Assembly: GCF_000340215.1 (NCBI RefSeq) | Contig: NW_006921533.1 | Coordinates: 1,286,192-1,350,191, forward strand | Reading direction: 5' to 3' | DNA: 64,000 nt | Source of the DNA: Pseudocercospora fijiensis CIRAD86 | Taxonomy: Eukaryota > Ascomycota > Dothideomycetes > Mycosphaerellales > Mycosphaerellaceae | Part shown: positions 10,430 to 21,129 of the stretch, in pieces | Numbering within the stretch: the stretch's first letter is position 1 | Layout of the letters: each line of letters starts with the position of its first letter | Program-made: the position numbers and the translations under genes | The notes under the pieces: model-generated | Seen by the model: the letters and a program-made list of their open reading frames with translations, nothing else | What the model was told of the DNA's origin: nothing | Database searches by the model: none

Positions 10430-11049
10430 ATGCGACTCGTAGCAGCTATTGCCGGCCTGACGCTCCTGGCTTCGACATCAGTCACGGCACAACCGCTCAT
10501 TTTCGATCGAGCGGCACAAGCCACAAATCCACCTCTCCAGATTCTCAACCTCACCATAGTCGACGACGTTGCCGCAAACACAACTTTCAATTTCACCGCA
10601 TACAATCCAGACCCGCTCTCCAATGCTGTGGCCAATTGCAGTGGAACATGGCCGCATGGTAGCCCGCTATACCCACAAGGAGGCCACGCAGTACGCTTCC
10701 CTCATTCTACCGCATTCTCGCGCCACGCTTACCAGTAATGACAGTTCCAGTGTGACAATTCAACTTTCGCATGGCATTTTGACAAACCCCTCCAGGACAT
10801 CAGGAAGTTCACAATTGATCTTCAACATATGTTCAACGACCCAGCGTAAGAGGGAATAATGCCATGATTCAAATTCACGTACTGATTGATCCTCACAGCG
10901 TTGGCGACCCTCCCTACGACCGCGTGACGGTTTTCGGACGAGCCGATATTAGCGAATCGAACGTGAAATTCAACACAGTCTATGGCAAGCTGGTGGGCAC
11001 ACAATCGCTCGACCCCATTCTCCTACCCATCTACGCAACCATGGCATAG
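10430..11049 (+). CDS. small secreted protein with two introns (effector-like)
   Basis: Exons 10430-10690, 10745-10845 and 10899-11049 encode 170 aa. Introns are 54 bp (GTACGC..CAG) and 53 bp (GTAAGA..CAG, branch-like CTGAT), and they restore one frame to the TAG at 11047. Residues 1-20 are a clear signal peptide (hydrophobic core AAIAGLTLLA, cleavage near VTA/QP). The mature part has two cysteines (about 70 and 90) and five N-glycosylation sequons. It ends with a segment SVGDPPYDRVTVFGRADI. The sequon/Cys/aromatic pattern recalls Alt a 1-like (AA1-like) secreted proteins of Dothideomycetes, but that is from memory of the family style. Extracellular location is well supported; function is not. 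Confidence 0.82.
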
Positions 11050-12923
11050 TACCTACCCTACCTAGACAACGCATAATTGTCGCCGGCGTTGGGGAGCACA
11101 CCGATGAAAGCCGCATCTGGGACAAACGATTGGCCTTCAGGGATAATGGACCTCCCTGGACCGAAGTTTGGCATGGATCCAGAAATTGGGGGCATCTTGG
11201 AACCCCAGCCAATGCCAGCATCAACCTTGCCGCACCTCAAGCGGCTCTGCGCAGGATTTTGCCTTTTTTTCACATATTGACCCCGAATGAGAATCACGGC
11301 AGTATTGAAAGCTTCCAGGTACTACTCGCTCCATCCATATAGGGGTTTGGGGCCACGGCTATTCTTGCAGCTACTACTACTTACTACTACACAACCACCA
11401 CGAAACGCAGAAACTTTGTAATGTATAAATTTTTGTATGTAAGACTGGCAGGTCTGTCCTACCTCATTATCATCAAGATAGATCAAATGTAAGACTCATC
11501 ACTTCTTTGAAGAAGGAAGGGAGGGAGGAGGTTTGTATGCATCTGTCTCAAGCCAACACCTTTTCTCGGCAGAAGTTGCCAGGAAGCCCGCGATGCCAAG
11601 ATTTACAATTTTCCCAAGGATCGTGAACAGCACAGCACAGTTGCACTGCCAACTTGCACACGACCCATCGATCGGATTAAGGCTAAAATGCAGACAACGA
11701 TATACTTCCATCAAATCTATCTCAACAACGCCATCTTCCCCATCCGGGCCATCCCTCTGGGCCTTATTATTAAAAAATACTCGGATAACACGCATACCTA
11801 GCATCCCCCCTATCCTACGCAATCGCCCCCCCCCCCCAAAACCTCGACATCACGCCATTGTAGAAACTGTAGCAAGGCTTCGCGTATAGGGTCGCTATAA
11901 ATAGCCTGCTACCGACGCTAGTATTAAGCGCTTTCTATTATATATCCGTAATTTAGTTTATAGATATTAATCTAGTTTAAAGTAGTATAGTAGAGGCAAG
12001 TCTAAATAGACTAAGCAAGAGTAGAGTAGAAGCTATAATAATCTGAGGATACAGTGCTTAATACGAAAGTGCAAACGCGAACTAACTTGCCTTTTCTATT
12101 GCTACTCTTCGTAAGTAGTATCCTCGGTCTTTAGTTAAGTAGTAATAGTCTTTAAGTATTCTCCTCTTTTTCGAAGACAGAGACTTCCTCTAAGGCTTAA
12201 GAGAAGCAGCGCTTTATCGGTTATGCCGAGCTTTGCGGATGTTTAGATGTCGGTATAATTGGCTTTTACTACTAGATACGGGTATATATCCTGCCAGAGC
12301 TTGCTTCAGGCGCATGAAATGGATTGTGGCTGTCAAGAAGGCGGCTCGGATGTGAGAGTATGCAAAGTGGTCTGCTTGAGCCCAAGCAAAGCAACTAGTA
12401 GTAGGCAGTGCACTAGTCATCGGTGTCAGGAAGTCTAGACTTTCCAGCTCCTTGGTATGGTGCCATGCATGTCAATCGTAGTTCTCCAGCCGTCGATCGC
12501 CAAAGTATCCAAATGCTGGTGAAACGTGCAGATGCCCATAATAATACACATGGCTCCTCGTGTGGGAGAGACTCCTTCCATTCTGTAGGGCACGGCTTTC
12601 CAGAAGTCCTGCGGTACGGCGACATAGCTCCAGATAGAGTGCCTCGGCGTGGTCGAAATGGGCATGAGGTGCGACAGGTCACATTATTTCTCACTGTTCA
12701 CAGAGGTACCGTGGCGTGGGTAGGGAAGGAACCATTGGCTAGCTAAGCGAGTAGTCTGTGCACTGAAACTAGAGCTGTTTGCAGATATTCGTGCCGCCTT
12801 GGAATGCACAAGTAAACAAGACGCCAGATATCTCTCATACTGCACATTCTTGACCTGATCAACTGCCACTCACTTCTCAGCAGCAGCAGCAGCAGCCGCC
12901 GATCACTCGCAGAGACCGCAGCC
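11050..12923. other. intergenic region with a RIP-like relic
   Basis: It contains the 3' side of the secreted-protein gene, a 12-C run (11826-11837), a TpA-rich patch (separate entry), and short open frames on both strands at 11058-11342 and 12214-12694. One of these is a 76-codon ATG frame on minus (12435-12665). None has a recognisable family or splice partner. A CAG run (12879-12896) precedes the broken dehydrogenase gene. Confidence 0.5.
11885..12230. repeat. TpA-rich RIP-like repeat relic
   Basis: About 350 bp with the same low-CpA/TpG, TpA-rich texture as the Helitron but no coding trace. It is probably a remnant of a small repeat hit by RIP. Borders are approximate and no terminal repeats were found. 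Confidence 0.55.
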
Positions 12924-13968
12924 ATGACATCCTCTCCGCCTGCAAGCTTCCGAGCATGGCAGTTCACATCAGCTTCAGGTGGTCTGGAGAAAAATCTCAA
13001 GCTCAATCCAGACGTGCCAATGCTCAAGCCAAAGCCTGATCAACACCTATTCTAGTCCAAGTTATTGCTGCCGCGCTCAGTATGTACCAAGGGCTCTCAT
13101 ACCCGAACACACATTCGCTGACTACCACTGTCATTTTAGATCCAGTAGACTACAAGCCAGTTGAGCTTCCTTTCTTCACGTTGTTCATCAAGAAGCCACC
13201 CACTCCTGTGATAGACTTCGCGGGCAAAATGGTGCAGCCGGCAGATGGCTCCAAACTACAACCAGGACAGGTAGTCTTTGGGGCCGTGGGCCCTGGTATC
13301 GCTGGGGGTGCACTCGCAGAGTATGCAACCGCATCGCCGAAAACAGTAGTTCCCGTTCCTGCAGGCATCTCACCTATTGATGCTTCGGGTGTTTGCGCGG
13401 CCGGCCTTTCAGCATACCAAACCATCGTGCCTTACACCAAAGAAGGTAGCAATGTCTTCATCAATGGTGGATCCGGCGGCACAGGCGTGTACGGCATCCA
13501 GATCGCAAAAGCGAAAGGATGCTATGTCACCACGACTTGCTCGACATCGACTACAAGAAGAACGATGTGCCAAATACGCTGAAGTCCAGTGGTCGAAAAT
13601 ATGACCACGTTGTAGACAACGTCGGGGCAAACATGGGACTTTTCTGGAAATGCCACGAGTACACAAGACCGGGTGCTATCTATGTTTCTGTTGGCGCTCT
13701 CCTGTCCTTCAAATTCCTCTGGGAAGCTATCACAACACGCATCTGGCCAGGCTTTCTAGGAGGCGGCAAGCGCAAGTTGCAGGGTTTCTTCTTAGAGCCA
13801 AAGACCGAAGACCTTGCACAAATTGCAACGTGGATGCAAGAAGGAAAGGTGAAGACGATCATTGACGAGAAGTTCACTTTCGAAGAAGCTCCAAAGGCTT
13901 TTACTAAACTGAAGACTGGCAGAGCAAAGGGCAAGATTGTCGTAGAAGTTGCGCCTACAGAGGCCTGA
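12924..13968 (+). pseudogene. zinc-type alcohol dehydrogenase-like / quinone oxidoreductase, broken by two lesions
   Basis: The MDR-type reductase frame starts at ATG 12924 (MTSSPPASFRAWQFTSASGG). It would continue as LVQVIAAAL before a 60-bp intron (13080-13139, GTATGT..TAG) and NPVDYKPVE. A 2-base surplus in CACCTATTCTAG brings the TAG at 13053 into frame. After the intron, the GGSGGTGVYGIQIAKAKG cofactor-binding motif (about 13468-13521) is intact. Near 13549 about 14 residues expected after TTTCST are missing and the frame shifts to the one holding IDYKKNDVPN. The rest runs to the TGA at 13966-13968. Family members use NAD(P)H to reduce quinones or alkenals in the cytosol. Two independent lesions make a functional product unlikely, although an assembly error cannot be excluded. 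Confidence 0.78.
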
Positions 13969-14120
13969 AAAGGAAATCCACAGCGGAGCTCGCCGCCATT
14001 GCCGGTATCATGCTAATTCCATGATTGAAAGCTCCAGGCTTGTCCGACTACACGATCTTCCTCATTCCGCGTGCTCGCAACGACACCTTCGAATAAAGTG
14101 CACCACTAGTACAACGTACC

Positions 14121-14663
14121 ATGCCAACAAGCTCCATCTTCCCTGCAAGACCTCCAAGACCAGATGTCAAGCAGATCAGAGCCGGAATCGAAGCATGCTT
14201 GGTCGTTCAACGGCGAGCACTCACAATGGGCAAGAGGCCTTTCTCTGCCGCACTAGTTGGACCTGATAACGAGACCGTATTGCTCTCCCACCAGTCCATC
14301 GATCACGTCCATCACGCAGAATCCAGCCTGGCGAGACTTGCCTCTACACACTATAAGCAAGAATATCTATGGACATGCACGTTGTACAGCACTTGGGAGC
14401 CTTGTGCAATGTGCACATCAACCTGTTACTGGGCCAACATAGGACGCATTGTATATGCAGCGGCCGAAACGCAACTGGCCGCATTGACTGGCGCAGGCAA
14501 TGATGAGAATATGACGATGTCTATGCCGTGCCGAGATGTTTTGGTTAGAAGTCAGAGAGATATCGACATTATTGGACCTGTTGAAGGCCTCGATGATGTT
14601 GTGATTAGAGAGTCTGATGTTTACTGGGCACCGTTGAGAGCAGAGGTCGCAGTCGCCAAGTAA
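14121..14663 (+). CDS. cytidine/deoxycytidylate-type nucleoside deaminase
   Basis: Single-exon 180-aa protein starting at ATG 14121. It carries the zinc signature of the deaminase superfamily: His-Ala-Glu at residues 65-67 (HHAESS; the Glu is the proton shuttle) and Pro-Cys-Ala-Met-Cys at 94-98. The length suits a stand-alone nucleoside deaminase of the guanine deaminase / TadA-like branch. The substrate cannot be told from sequence. No signal peptide, so it is probably cytosolic. It lies 152 bp behind the broken dehydrogenase on the same strand. Confidence 0.88.
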   Translation: MPTSSIFPARPPRPDVKQIRAGIEACLVVQRRALTMGKRPFSAALVGPDNETVLLSHQSIDHVHHAESSLARLASTHYKQEYLWTCTLYSTWEPCAMCTSTCYWANIGRIVYAAAETQLAALTGAGNDENMTMSMPCRDVLVRSQRDIDIIGPVEGLDDVVIRESDVYWAPLRAEVAVAK

Positions 14664-15658
14664 CGGCAATTGACTACAAAGAGACTTCAAGTGCAAGGAG
14701 TGTATCGAACCTTGTCTCGAGACAGATTGAAACCCAGACGCGGACAAACTTTTGGCATTGCGAACAACTCAGCCATTGTCCTCGACAAGTAAATCTACAT
14801 GCAACCTCTCTATGGAAACAACACCGCGGCCAACATGTCGGCTTGCGCAATTGGCCTATCTCATTACTTCTCCCGCCCGCACCTGCACCACCATCACCGC
14901 TTCCTGCCTGCTCAACCTGCCTTTTATCACATGCGCCTCCAATCAATCCATTCTGAACACATCCTACATCGCACGGATTTGAGCTGGAGTTAAGAACCAC
15001 TCAACACGCCGGTTTCGGATCTATTCTCCGGGCATCGATCGTGTGCAGGCAAAACCTCGGATTTCGGCACCCAACTCCCATAACCTAACTAGCACGGGGG
15101 TTTTCTTTTGAGCATTACCATTGCGACACTTGCGTTGATCTCACGTGTGCTCGTAGTCTCATTCGCTAGTTTGACATGCGTCTACTTCGAGTCCGTTCAT
15201 TTGTTGTGGCGGAACGGAAAAATGCCGATTTTGAGGAATCCGCTACGCTTCCTCCCTCCCGTCCTCCTTGCATGGCCTACTACAACTACATGCATAATGG
15301 GTTACATACGCGAGAGTGGAGGAAGCGGTAAGACTGCCGAAGTGCAGGAAGGAGGGAGTCTACCGTCGATATATGTAAGTACACCTCATCGGATTTGCAT
15401 TTGCATTGCCATTTCCTTTCCACTCATCGGCCTCTTCGGACTTTTTTTTTCCTGCTTGGATTACTCGCAGGAAGCATCTAACTGGAATATGATCATACGA
15501 ACGCCTATCCCGCTCGCTTAAGCGTCTTGGCTCACCGAATATTTCTCTGGCCTGCCGACGATCGTCTGGAGTGGTGGAGGAGTTTTTTTTTAATCTTAGT
15601 ACGACCTCGATTATTCAAGAGTGCATGCGGATCGTCTTGAGCTTATTTCAACTCGACA
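14664..15658. other. intergenic, likely promoter of the MFS gene
   Basis: No supported gene. An open frame at 15108-15521 begins with TTG and has no family features. T-runs are seen at 15443-15450 and 15582-15590. Confidence 0.5.
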
Positions 15659-17290
15659 ATGACCGGCGACCGGAAGGAAAAGCAGGCTCAGGCCGAAGCA
15701 CAGTTACATGATCAGACAAATCTACTTCCGAAGAAAGAACTCATTCTGGTCTTTTCGATCATGGCTTCATCACTTCTCGTCTGCTTCCTGGACCAGAACG
15801 GTATAGGAGTACTCTTACCATCGATAGCCAAAGATCTCAACGCAGAGTCTTCGATCTCCTGGGCAGGAACGTCAGCCCTCATCGCAAATACCGTCTTTCA
15901 AGTCTTATACGGGAGACTATCTGACCTGTTCGGCCGGAAGAGAGTCATACTTTCTGCTTTGATTTTGCTCTCCCTCAGCGACTTGGCATGTGGCTTGAGC
16001 GTCAACAGCACGATGTTGTATATTTTCCGCGGTCTGGCAGGAGTGGCGAACGGTGGTATTGCCTCGCTGTCGATGATGATCGTCAGCGATGTGGTGACAT
16101 TACAAGAACGAGGGAAATACCAGGGTATCCTAGGATCGATGGTCGGAGCAGGTAATGCGGTTGGACCGATCATTGCATCTGCGTTCGCTACGAACTTGAC
16201 ATGGCGAGGACTGTTCTACATGCTTGCGCCGGCATGTCTGCTGGCATTCGCGGCGAGCTGGAGGTGGCTACCATCGAATATGCCGAAACTGAACTTGAAA
16301 GAGACAGTGGCGAAGATTGACTTTCTGGGCTTGTTCTTCGGCACAGCAGCGGTCATCCTGCTTCTGATCCCCATCTCTTCCGGAGGGCGTGCCGACACAC
16401 CTTGGGACTCTCCGCTGGTCATCGCGATGCTGACTGTTGGAGGAGTATGCCTCGTCCTCTTTCTTTTGATTGAGTGGAGGTTCGCAAAGCTACCCATGAT
16501 GCCACTGGGGATGTTCAGAAAAGTATCCGTGTCGGCCATGCTCGGACAAAGTTTCATGCTCGGCTTGGCCTATTACAGCTATCTGTATTTTGTCCCGTTG
16601 TACTTCCAGAACGTGCGCGGTAAAAGCGCATTGACTGCGGCATGTTTACAGCTGCCAATGGTAGTAACACAGTCGATTTTCTCGGTCTCTGCCGGTCTGT
16701 ACATCTCAAAAGTTGGGCGGTATGGTGAGGTAATCTGGTTTGGATTTGGAATTTGGACTCTTGGATCTGGGCTGCTGATGATGGCTGACCGAAACATCCA
16801 CATTGGCCTCGTCTCGTTCTTCCTCGTCCTCATCGGCGCGGGCACTGGATGTACTTTCCAGCCCACACTCGTTGCTCTCCAGGCTCATTGCCCCAAGGCT
16901 CAGAGGGCAGTAGTGACCTCGAATCGAAACTTCCTTCGCAGCTCTGGAGGTGCCGTTGGTCTTGCAGTTTCTTCTGCGATCCTGGCAAATGTTCTCAAGG
17001 GCTCTTTGCCTTCGAGGCTGCATTCCGTAGCAAGTAGCACATTTGCTGTCCCGAATCTTGGCAACTACAGCATTTCTGACCAAGAGGCGATTGCGGATGC
17101 CTATGCAGCTGCTAGCAGAGCGGTGTTCATTTGTTGTCTGCCAGTCGCTGCCATTGCCTTCCTTCTATCGGCACTCATAAGAGATAAGGGTTTGGTTCGA
17201 AAGGAGGAAAAGGTCGGCGTAGACCAGGACAAGAGTGGCGTGGCGAACTCGGCCCAAGACATTGAGCAAAGCAAGGAACAGGCGGAGTAA
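15659..17290 (+). CDS. MFS transporter, DHA2-type (14-helix drug:H+ antiporter)
   Basis: 543-aa intronless protein starting at ATG 15659. It has a short hydrophilic N-terminus, then repeated hydrophobic helices from residue about 29. Motif A is GRLSDLFGRKRV (85-96), and a motif-C-like GAGNAVGPI (163-171) is followed by TWRGLFYMLAP. The helix count by eye and the length fit the 14-TM DHA2 group, plasma-membrane exporters of drugs or fungal metabolites. It stands upstream of a GH5 gene and a second MFS gene, without a biosynthetic core enzyme. Substrate unknown. Confidence 0.92.
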   Translation: MTGDRKEKQAQAEAQLHDQTNLLPKKELILVFSIMASSLLVCFLDQNGIGVLLPSIAKDLNAESSISWAGTSALIANTVFQVLYGRLSDLFGRKRVILSALILLSLSDLACGLSVNSTMLYIFRGLAGVANGGIASLSMMIVSDVVTLQERGKYQGILGSMVGAGNAVGPIIASAFATNLTWRGLFYMLAPACLLAFAASWRWLPSNMPKLNLKETVAKIDFLGLFFGTAAVILLLIPISSGGRADTPWDSPLVIAMLTVGGVCLVLFLLIEWRFAKLPMMPLGMFRKVSVSAMLGQSFMLGLAYYSYLYFVPLYFQNVRGKSALTAACLQLPMVVTQSIFSVSAGLYISKVGRYGEVIWFGFGIWTLGSGLLMMADRNIHIGLVSFFLVLIGAGTGCTFQPTLVALQAHCPKAQRAVVTSNRNFLRSSGGAVGLAVSSAILANVLKGSLPSRLHSVASSTFAVPNLGNYSISDQEAIADAYAAASRAVFICCLPVAAIAFLLSALIRDKGLVRKEEKVGVDQDKSGVANSAQDIEQSKEQAE

Positions 17291-18032
17291 CGGCTGACGA
17301 GAAAGGTGGCGTCGCAAAAGATGCCAGTGTGGAGGCGACCACCAGTGGGGAGCACAGTCGGAAGCGCTCACTATCAATCGCGATTCGTAAGAGCGACGAT
17401 GTCAAAAGATAGCGTATGATCCCAAAATCGCTCATGCTTGGTGAAGTGAAGTGAGTGAGGGCATGTTTCCATGCGCGTTGGTCACGTGACATCTCCCGAT
17501 TCAGGACTTTGCGTACGGTGAAGAATCGTGATTCGTAATAGCAAGGTGCGTGCGCCATTCCGATGCAAAGAGAAGGCTCGGCTCGGCCCGATGTCTCTCC
17601 TCTCCCTCACCACGCCAAGGATACCATCAGAATTCAGAATTCAGGCACCAACATGGCAACATGTATCCTCATTCACCAGCTCTCAGCTCTTGCTCTGCTC
17701 CAATGGCAGATTTATTCCACCGGCCCCAAAATCCGATGATGGCAGCGTCCGCCTCTTCCGCCGGTGCTTGCGCTCCTACAGGCTCTAGCTGGCGCTGACT
17801 GGTGCTGACTATCGCCCGGGAGCCGGCATCTCGCAGTCCGCACGAGACAAATACCGTGGACGTCTCTCTCCTCCTACACGTGAGCTTACGCCGTCGGCGA
17901 TCGATTACAGGACGAGGGCGATTTCGAGACTGGGGTGGTTGGTGTTAGACGATCGGACGTGAAGCTGCCCTCTCAGCCTTATCCATCGTCAACATTCACT
18001 GAACCCCTTCACGCCGCAGGACGGCAGGAGCT
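17291..18032. promoter_or_regulatory. intergenic, upstream of the GH5 gene
   Basis: 742 bp holding the 3' end of the transporter and the promoter of the glycosidase. It has short open frames only and no recognised motif. Confidence 0.45.
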
Positions 18033-19364
18033 ATGGTTCGCAGAACGAGACTACTCGCGGCGATCGTTGCTCTGACCTTTGTCGTTATCCTCTGCTTACT
18101 GCTACTGCCATCAGGAGTCGCATTGCCAGTGCACTTCGTTCTCAATCCACCCGTCAAGAATGTGACAACGACGACGAAGCCGTGGTTTGCACCACCTCTC
18201 AGGACAGCGGGCAGGCACATCGTGGACGCCAACGGCCAGAGGGTGAAGCTAGCATCCGTGAACTGGTATGGCGCCAGCGACGTCTACTTCGTTGCCGGTG
18301 GCCTTGACTTCCGGCACAGAGACGAGATCGCTGCGACGATCAAGCGCATGGGCTTCAATTCCGTTCGCTTCCCCTACTCCGATCAGATGGTCATTGAGAA
18401 CCCCATCATCCCCCCAGAGTATATTTCTGCCAACCTGGACTTGCTAGACAGGTATGACCTCAATCGTACGAACGGGCAACGGGCCACCGATCCCCCAAAA
18501 GGACCACGAGCGCTGGAAGTCTTCAACGCGTGCGTGAAGTCGATGACTGACGCGGGCTTGATCGTGATACCCAACAACCACATCACGAATGCTCATTGGT
18601 GCGACGGCATGAACTTGTGCGATTCGAGCTGGAAAAACGACCACTACGGACCGTTCTGCAAGATCAAGCAGACGACTGCGACCTGGATCGACCATTGGCG
18701 AACAGTGATGGCGCCTTTCGTTCACAACCCATTTGTGATCGGGGCTGACTTACGCAACGAGCCACGTGGTCTATGGGGCACGATGACATGGTCCATGTTC
18801 GCAAGCGCTTCCGAGAAAGCGAGCGAAGCATTGCTTGCGATTCAGCCAAACTGGTTGATGTTCGTCGAAGGCATATCATCCGCGAACGACTGCTCAGGGG
18901 CCAAGAACAGGCCAGTGAAGCTCTCGATCCCGAATCGCGTAGTGTATAGCAGCCATATCTACTCGTGGTCGGGCTGGGGATCAATCCCTAGTGTGCCGTA
19001 TGGCAAGCGCCCCTATCCGTCTTTCGCAGCAGATATGCGCAAGAATTGGGCGTATCTTATCGAAGAGAACACCGCTCCTGTCTGGGTCGGTGAATTTGGG
19101 GCACCTCATAGCGGCAATGACCACGACTACCACTATTGGGAGAATTCGATGCGGATCTTGAATGAAACGGATGCGGATTGGGGATATTGGGCTCTCAATC
19201 CACGAAAGCCGGAAGGCTACGATAACGAAACCTATGGATTGTTGCACGATGATTGGGAAACGGTTGTTGGTGATTACCGACTCAAAAGCCTCCAGAAGCT
19301 GATGCCTCAGAATCAGAATGGAGGTGCATTATTCTTGCAGCAGGATGGAAATGGCTCAATCTAG
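18033..19364 (+). CDS. glycoside hydrolase family 5 (cellulase-type), secreted or membrane-anchored
   Basis: 443-aa single-exon protein from ATG 18033. Residues 1-30 are a basic start plus a long hydrophobic core, a signal peptide or signal anchor. The (beta/alpha)8 GH5 core shows NWYGASDVYF (77-86), GFNSVRFPYS (107-116), the acid/base Glu243 in DLRNEP, His308 in SSHIYS and the nucleophile Glu354 in WVGEFG. GH5 enzymes cleave beta-1,4- or related glucans and mannans with retention, and the subfamily cannot be set by eye. Both catalytic residues are present, so the gene looks active. A role in wall or plant polysaccharide breakdown is inferred. Confidence 0.93.
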   Translation: MVRRTRLLAAIVALTFVVILCLLLLPSGVALPVHFVLNPPVKNVTTTTKPWFAPPLRTAGRHIVDANGQRVKLASVNWYGASDVYFVAGGLDFRHRDEIAATIKRMGFNSVRFPYSDQMVIENPIIPPEYISANLDLLDRYDLNRTNGQRATDPPKGPRALEVFNACVKSMTDAGLIVIPNNHITNAHWCDGMNLCDSSWKNDHYGPFCKIKQTTATWIDHWRTVMAPFVHNPFVIGADLRNEPRGLWGTMTWSMFASASEKASEALLAIQPNWLMFVEGISSANDCSGAKNRPVKLSIPNRVVYSSHIYSWSGWGSIPSVPYGKRPYPSFAADMRKNWAYLIEENTAPVWVGEFGAPHSGNDHDYHYWENSMRILNETDADWGYWALNPRKPEGYDNETYGLLHDDWETVVGDYRLKSLQKLMPQNQNGGALFLQQDGNGSI

Positions 19365-19524
19365 ATTGCACAATGTATGATAGCATCCATCACTCTTCTG
19401 ATTATATTAGCCGAATGTAAGATGGCCAGTGCTATGTATTCCACTCGACATCTTGGGGTATCTCAAGCCCAACCTCAACGCCACGCGTATCACATGCAAA
19501 TGCTTTCCAACCAAGTCTCCCTCA

Positions 19525-21129
19525 TTAACCCACCACCTTTCCCCCATCAATCTTCTCCCTCCATCCCGCTCCCCAAACAGCAGTAGCCCAAGTCCCCAAC
19601 GCCCCAACCAAAACAAACAGCGCAGAAATCGTCGAAAACCAACCCACCCCAATCGCCTCAACAATCGGCAACACAGCCGCCGAACCCGCCGCAGCAAAAA
19701 GATACCTAACAAAATAATTCCCCGCCACAACCTCCGAACTCCTCGACTGCATCACATCCAAACAATAAGTATTCAAACTCGGAAAACAAAAAAGTTGCGC
19801 CACGCCTTGCAGAAACATGACAATAACTGGTAAAGGTATACCTCCGACTTCCTTCTCAATCGACCATCCATATACAATCATGCATGCGGGTATCACGATT
19901 CCCATCGCCGGTAAACAAGAATGGAGGCGGTCTTCGGCGATTCTTTGGCCGCGTTTCTTTATGTTGCGTTTCACCACCGCGTCGGCCCAGCGGCCTCCGA
20001 AGAAGGTTCCGGTGAGGTATCCGCAGCCTGGGGCTATGTAGAAGAGGCCTGATTGGAGGGGTGAAGAGAGGTGGAAACGTGGATTCAGGACGTAGCGGAT
20101 GGGCGTGAGGAGGGAGTACATGTTCCAGACGAGACTGCTGCTTGCGATGGCGATGATGAAGAGGTTTGGGTAGCGGAAGAGGATGACGATGCGTGCTGGA
20201 TTTATCCAAGTCCAGAGTTTCTTGGCGCGTGCTTTTCGGGGGAGGTTTTTTAGGTCGTCTGAGCGTTTGCGGTGGATTGTTTCTGGGAGGAAGGCGATGA
20301 TTAGGATGCTGCTTAGACCGGCGAGGGCGGTTTGTAACCAGAAGATTTCGCGCCAGGTTACGAAGGTGACGATTATGCCGCCGATGAAGGGGCCAAAGGC
20401 TGGGCCGATGAGTGTCCCACTCATGAACCAGCTATATGCTGTTCCGCGCTCGACGGGTCGGTAGATGTCTCCTATTGCTGTGCCGCCGATGATGAGGAAG
20501 GCTGTGCCTTGGAAAGCTGTCAGGCAGCGGAAGACGAAGTAGCTTGCAAGGTTTGGGGCCAGTGCAGATCCAATGCTGAATGCTGTAAATGTAATCGATG
20601 CACAGGCTAGAGTCCACTTCCGGCCATATGTCTGTCCTAGAGGTCCCCATACTAAGGGTGAGAGTCCCATGAAAAGCATGTACAAGGCGTTGGAGATGTT
20701 GAAGATGTTTCCCGTAGTGTTGTAAGTCGCTACGACTTCGGGAGAAGCGGCTAGGATTGACGTCGAGGAGATGGGTGCCAGGAAGGAGGAAAAGCTGAGT
20801 ATCGCCACGATACTGATCTTGCGCCATTTCGAGAAGCGGTTGTAGATCTCGTCTCCAGCTTCAAAGTGTGCATCTTGCCCGGATGCTGGGTCTGGATCAT
20901 GAGTTGATATGTGTGATCTGGTGTGTTGCAGGTTGAGGCTTGGTCTTTGGCTTTCCAGGTCTGTCTCGGAGTCATTGGTTTCATTTGACTTTTCGTTGCT
21001 GTATCCACCATGCAGGCTGTGTTCTGAATGTGAATCGTCCTTCTCGGATTCGGGCTTGATTTCAAGATCTTCTTCGACTGCCTCAGTGGGGTGCTGCTTC
21101 TCTCTGCGTTCTGCCATCGTGAGCCGCAT
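19525..21129 (-). CDS. MFS transporter, DHA1-type (12-helix multidrug/polyamine group)
   Basis: 534-aa intronless protein from ATG 21129; a further ATG at 21117 is possible, and the upstream codon at 21147 is GTG and is not used here. A ~100-residue acidic, Ser-rich cytosolic N-terminus precedes 12 predicted helices. Motif A is present as GPLGQTYGRKW (about residues 162-172), then GTAIGDIYRPVERGTA and SGTLIGPAFGPFIGG (motif C). It resembles Tpo/Qdr/Aqr-like exporters of the plasma membrane. It is convergent with the GH5 gene (160 bp between stops) and divergent from the Rrn5-like gene. Confidence 0.92.
   Translation of the reverse strand: MRLTMAERREKQHPTEAVEEDLEIKPESEKDDSHSEHSLHGGYSNEKSNETNDSETDLESQRPSLNLQHTRSHISTHDPDPASGQDAHFEAGDEIYNRFSKWRKISIVAILSFSSFLAPISSTSILAASPEVVATYNTTGNIFNISNALYMLFMGLSPLVWGPLGQTYGRKWTLACASITFTAFSIGSALAPNLASYFVFRCLTAFQGTAFLIIGGTAIGDIYRPVERGTAYSWFMSGTLIGPAFGPFIGGIIVTFVTWREIFWLQTALAGLSSILIIAFLPETIHRKRSDDLKNLPRKARAKKLWTWINPARIVILFRYPNLFIIAIASSSLVWNMYSLLTPIRYVLNPRFHLSSPLQSGLFYIAPGCGYLTGTFFGGRWADAVVKRNIKKRGQRIAEDRLHSCLPAMGIVIPACMIVYGWSIEKEVGGIPLPVIVMFLQGVAQLFCFPSLNTYCLDVMQSRSSEVVAGNYFVRYLFAAAGSAAVLPIVEAIGVGWFSTISALFVLVGALGTWATAVWGAGWREKIDGGKVVG

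Noticed and set aside
9712..10662. 316-codon open frame on plus
   Set aside because: It begins at a non-ATG codon in a C/T-rich leader and overlaps exon 1 of the secreted-protein gene out of frame. No family pattern.
12214..12694. Short minus-strand ATG frames (for example 12435-12665)
   Set aside because: No domain, no consistent splice partner. Kept only as a note in the intergenic entry.
15108..15521. 137-codon hydrophobic frame before the MFS gene
   Set aside because: Starts at TTG. Hydrophobic runs come from T-rich promoter sequence.
14121..21129. Secondary-metabolite cluster
   Set aside because: There are two exporters but no polyketide synthase, peptide synthetase, terpene cyclase or pathway regulator in the window.
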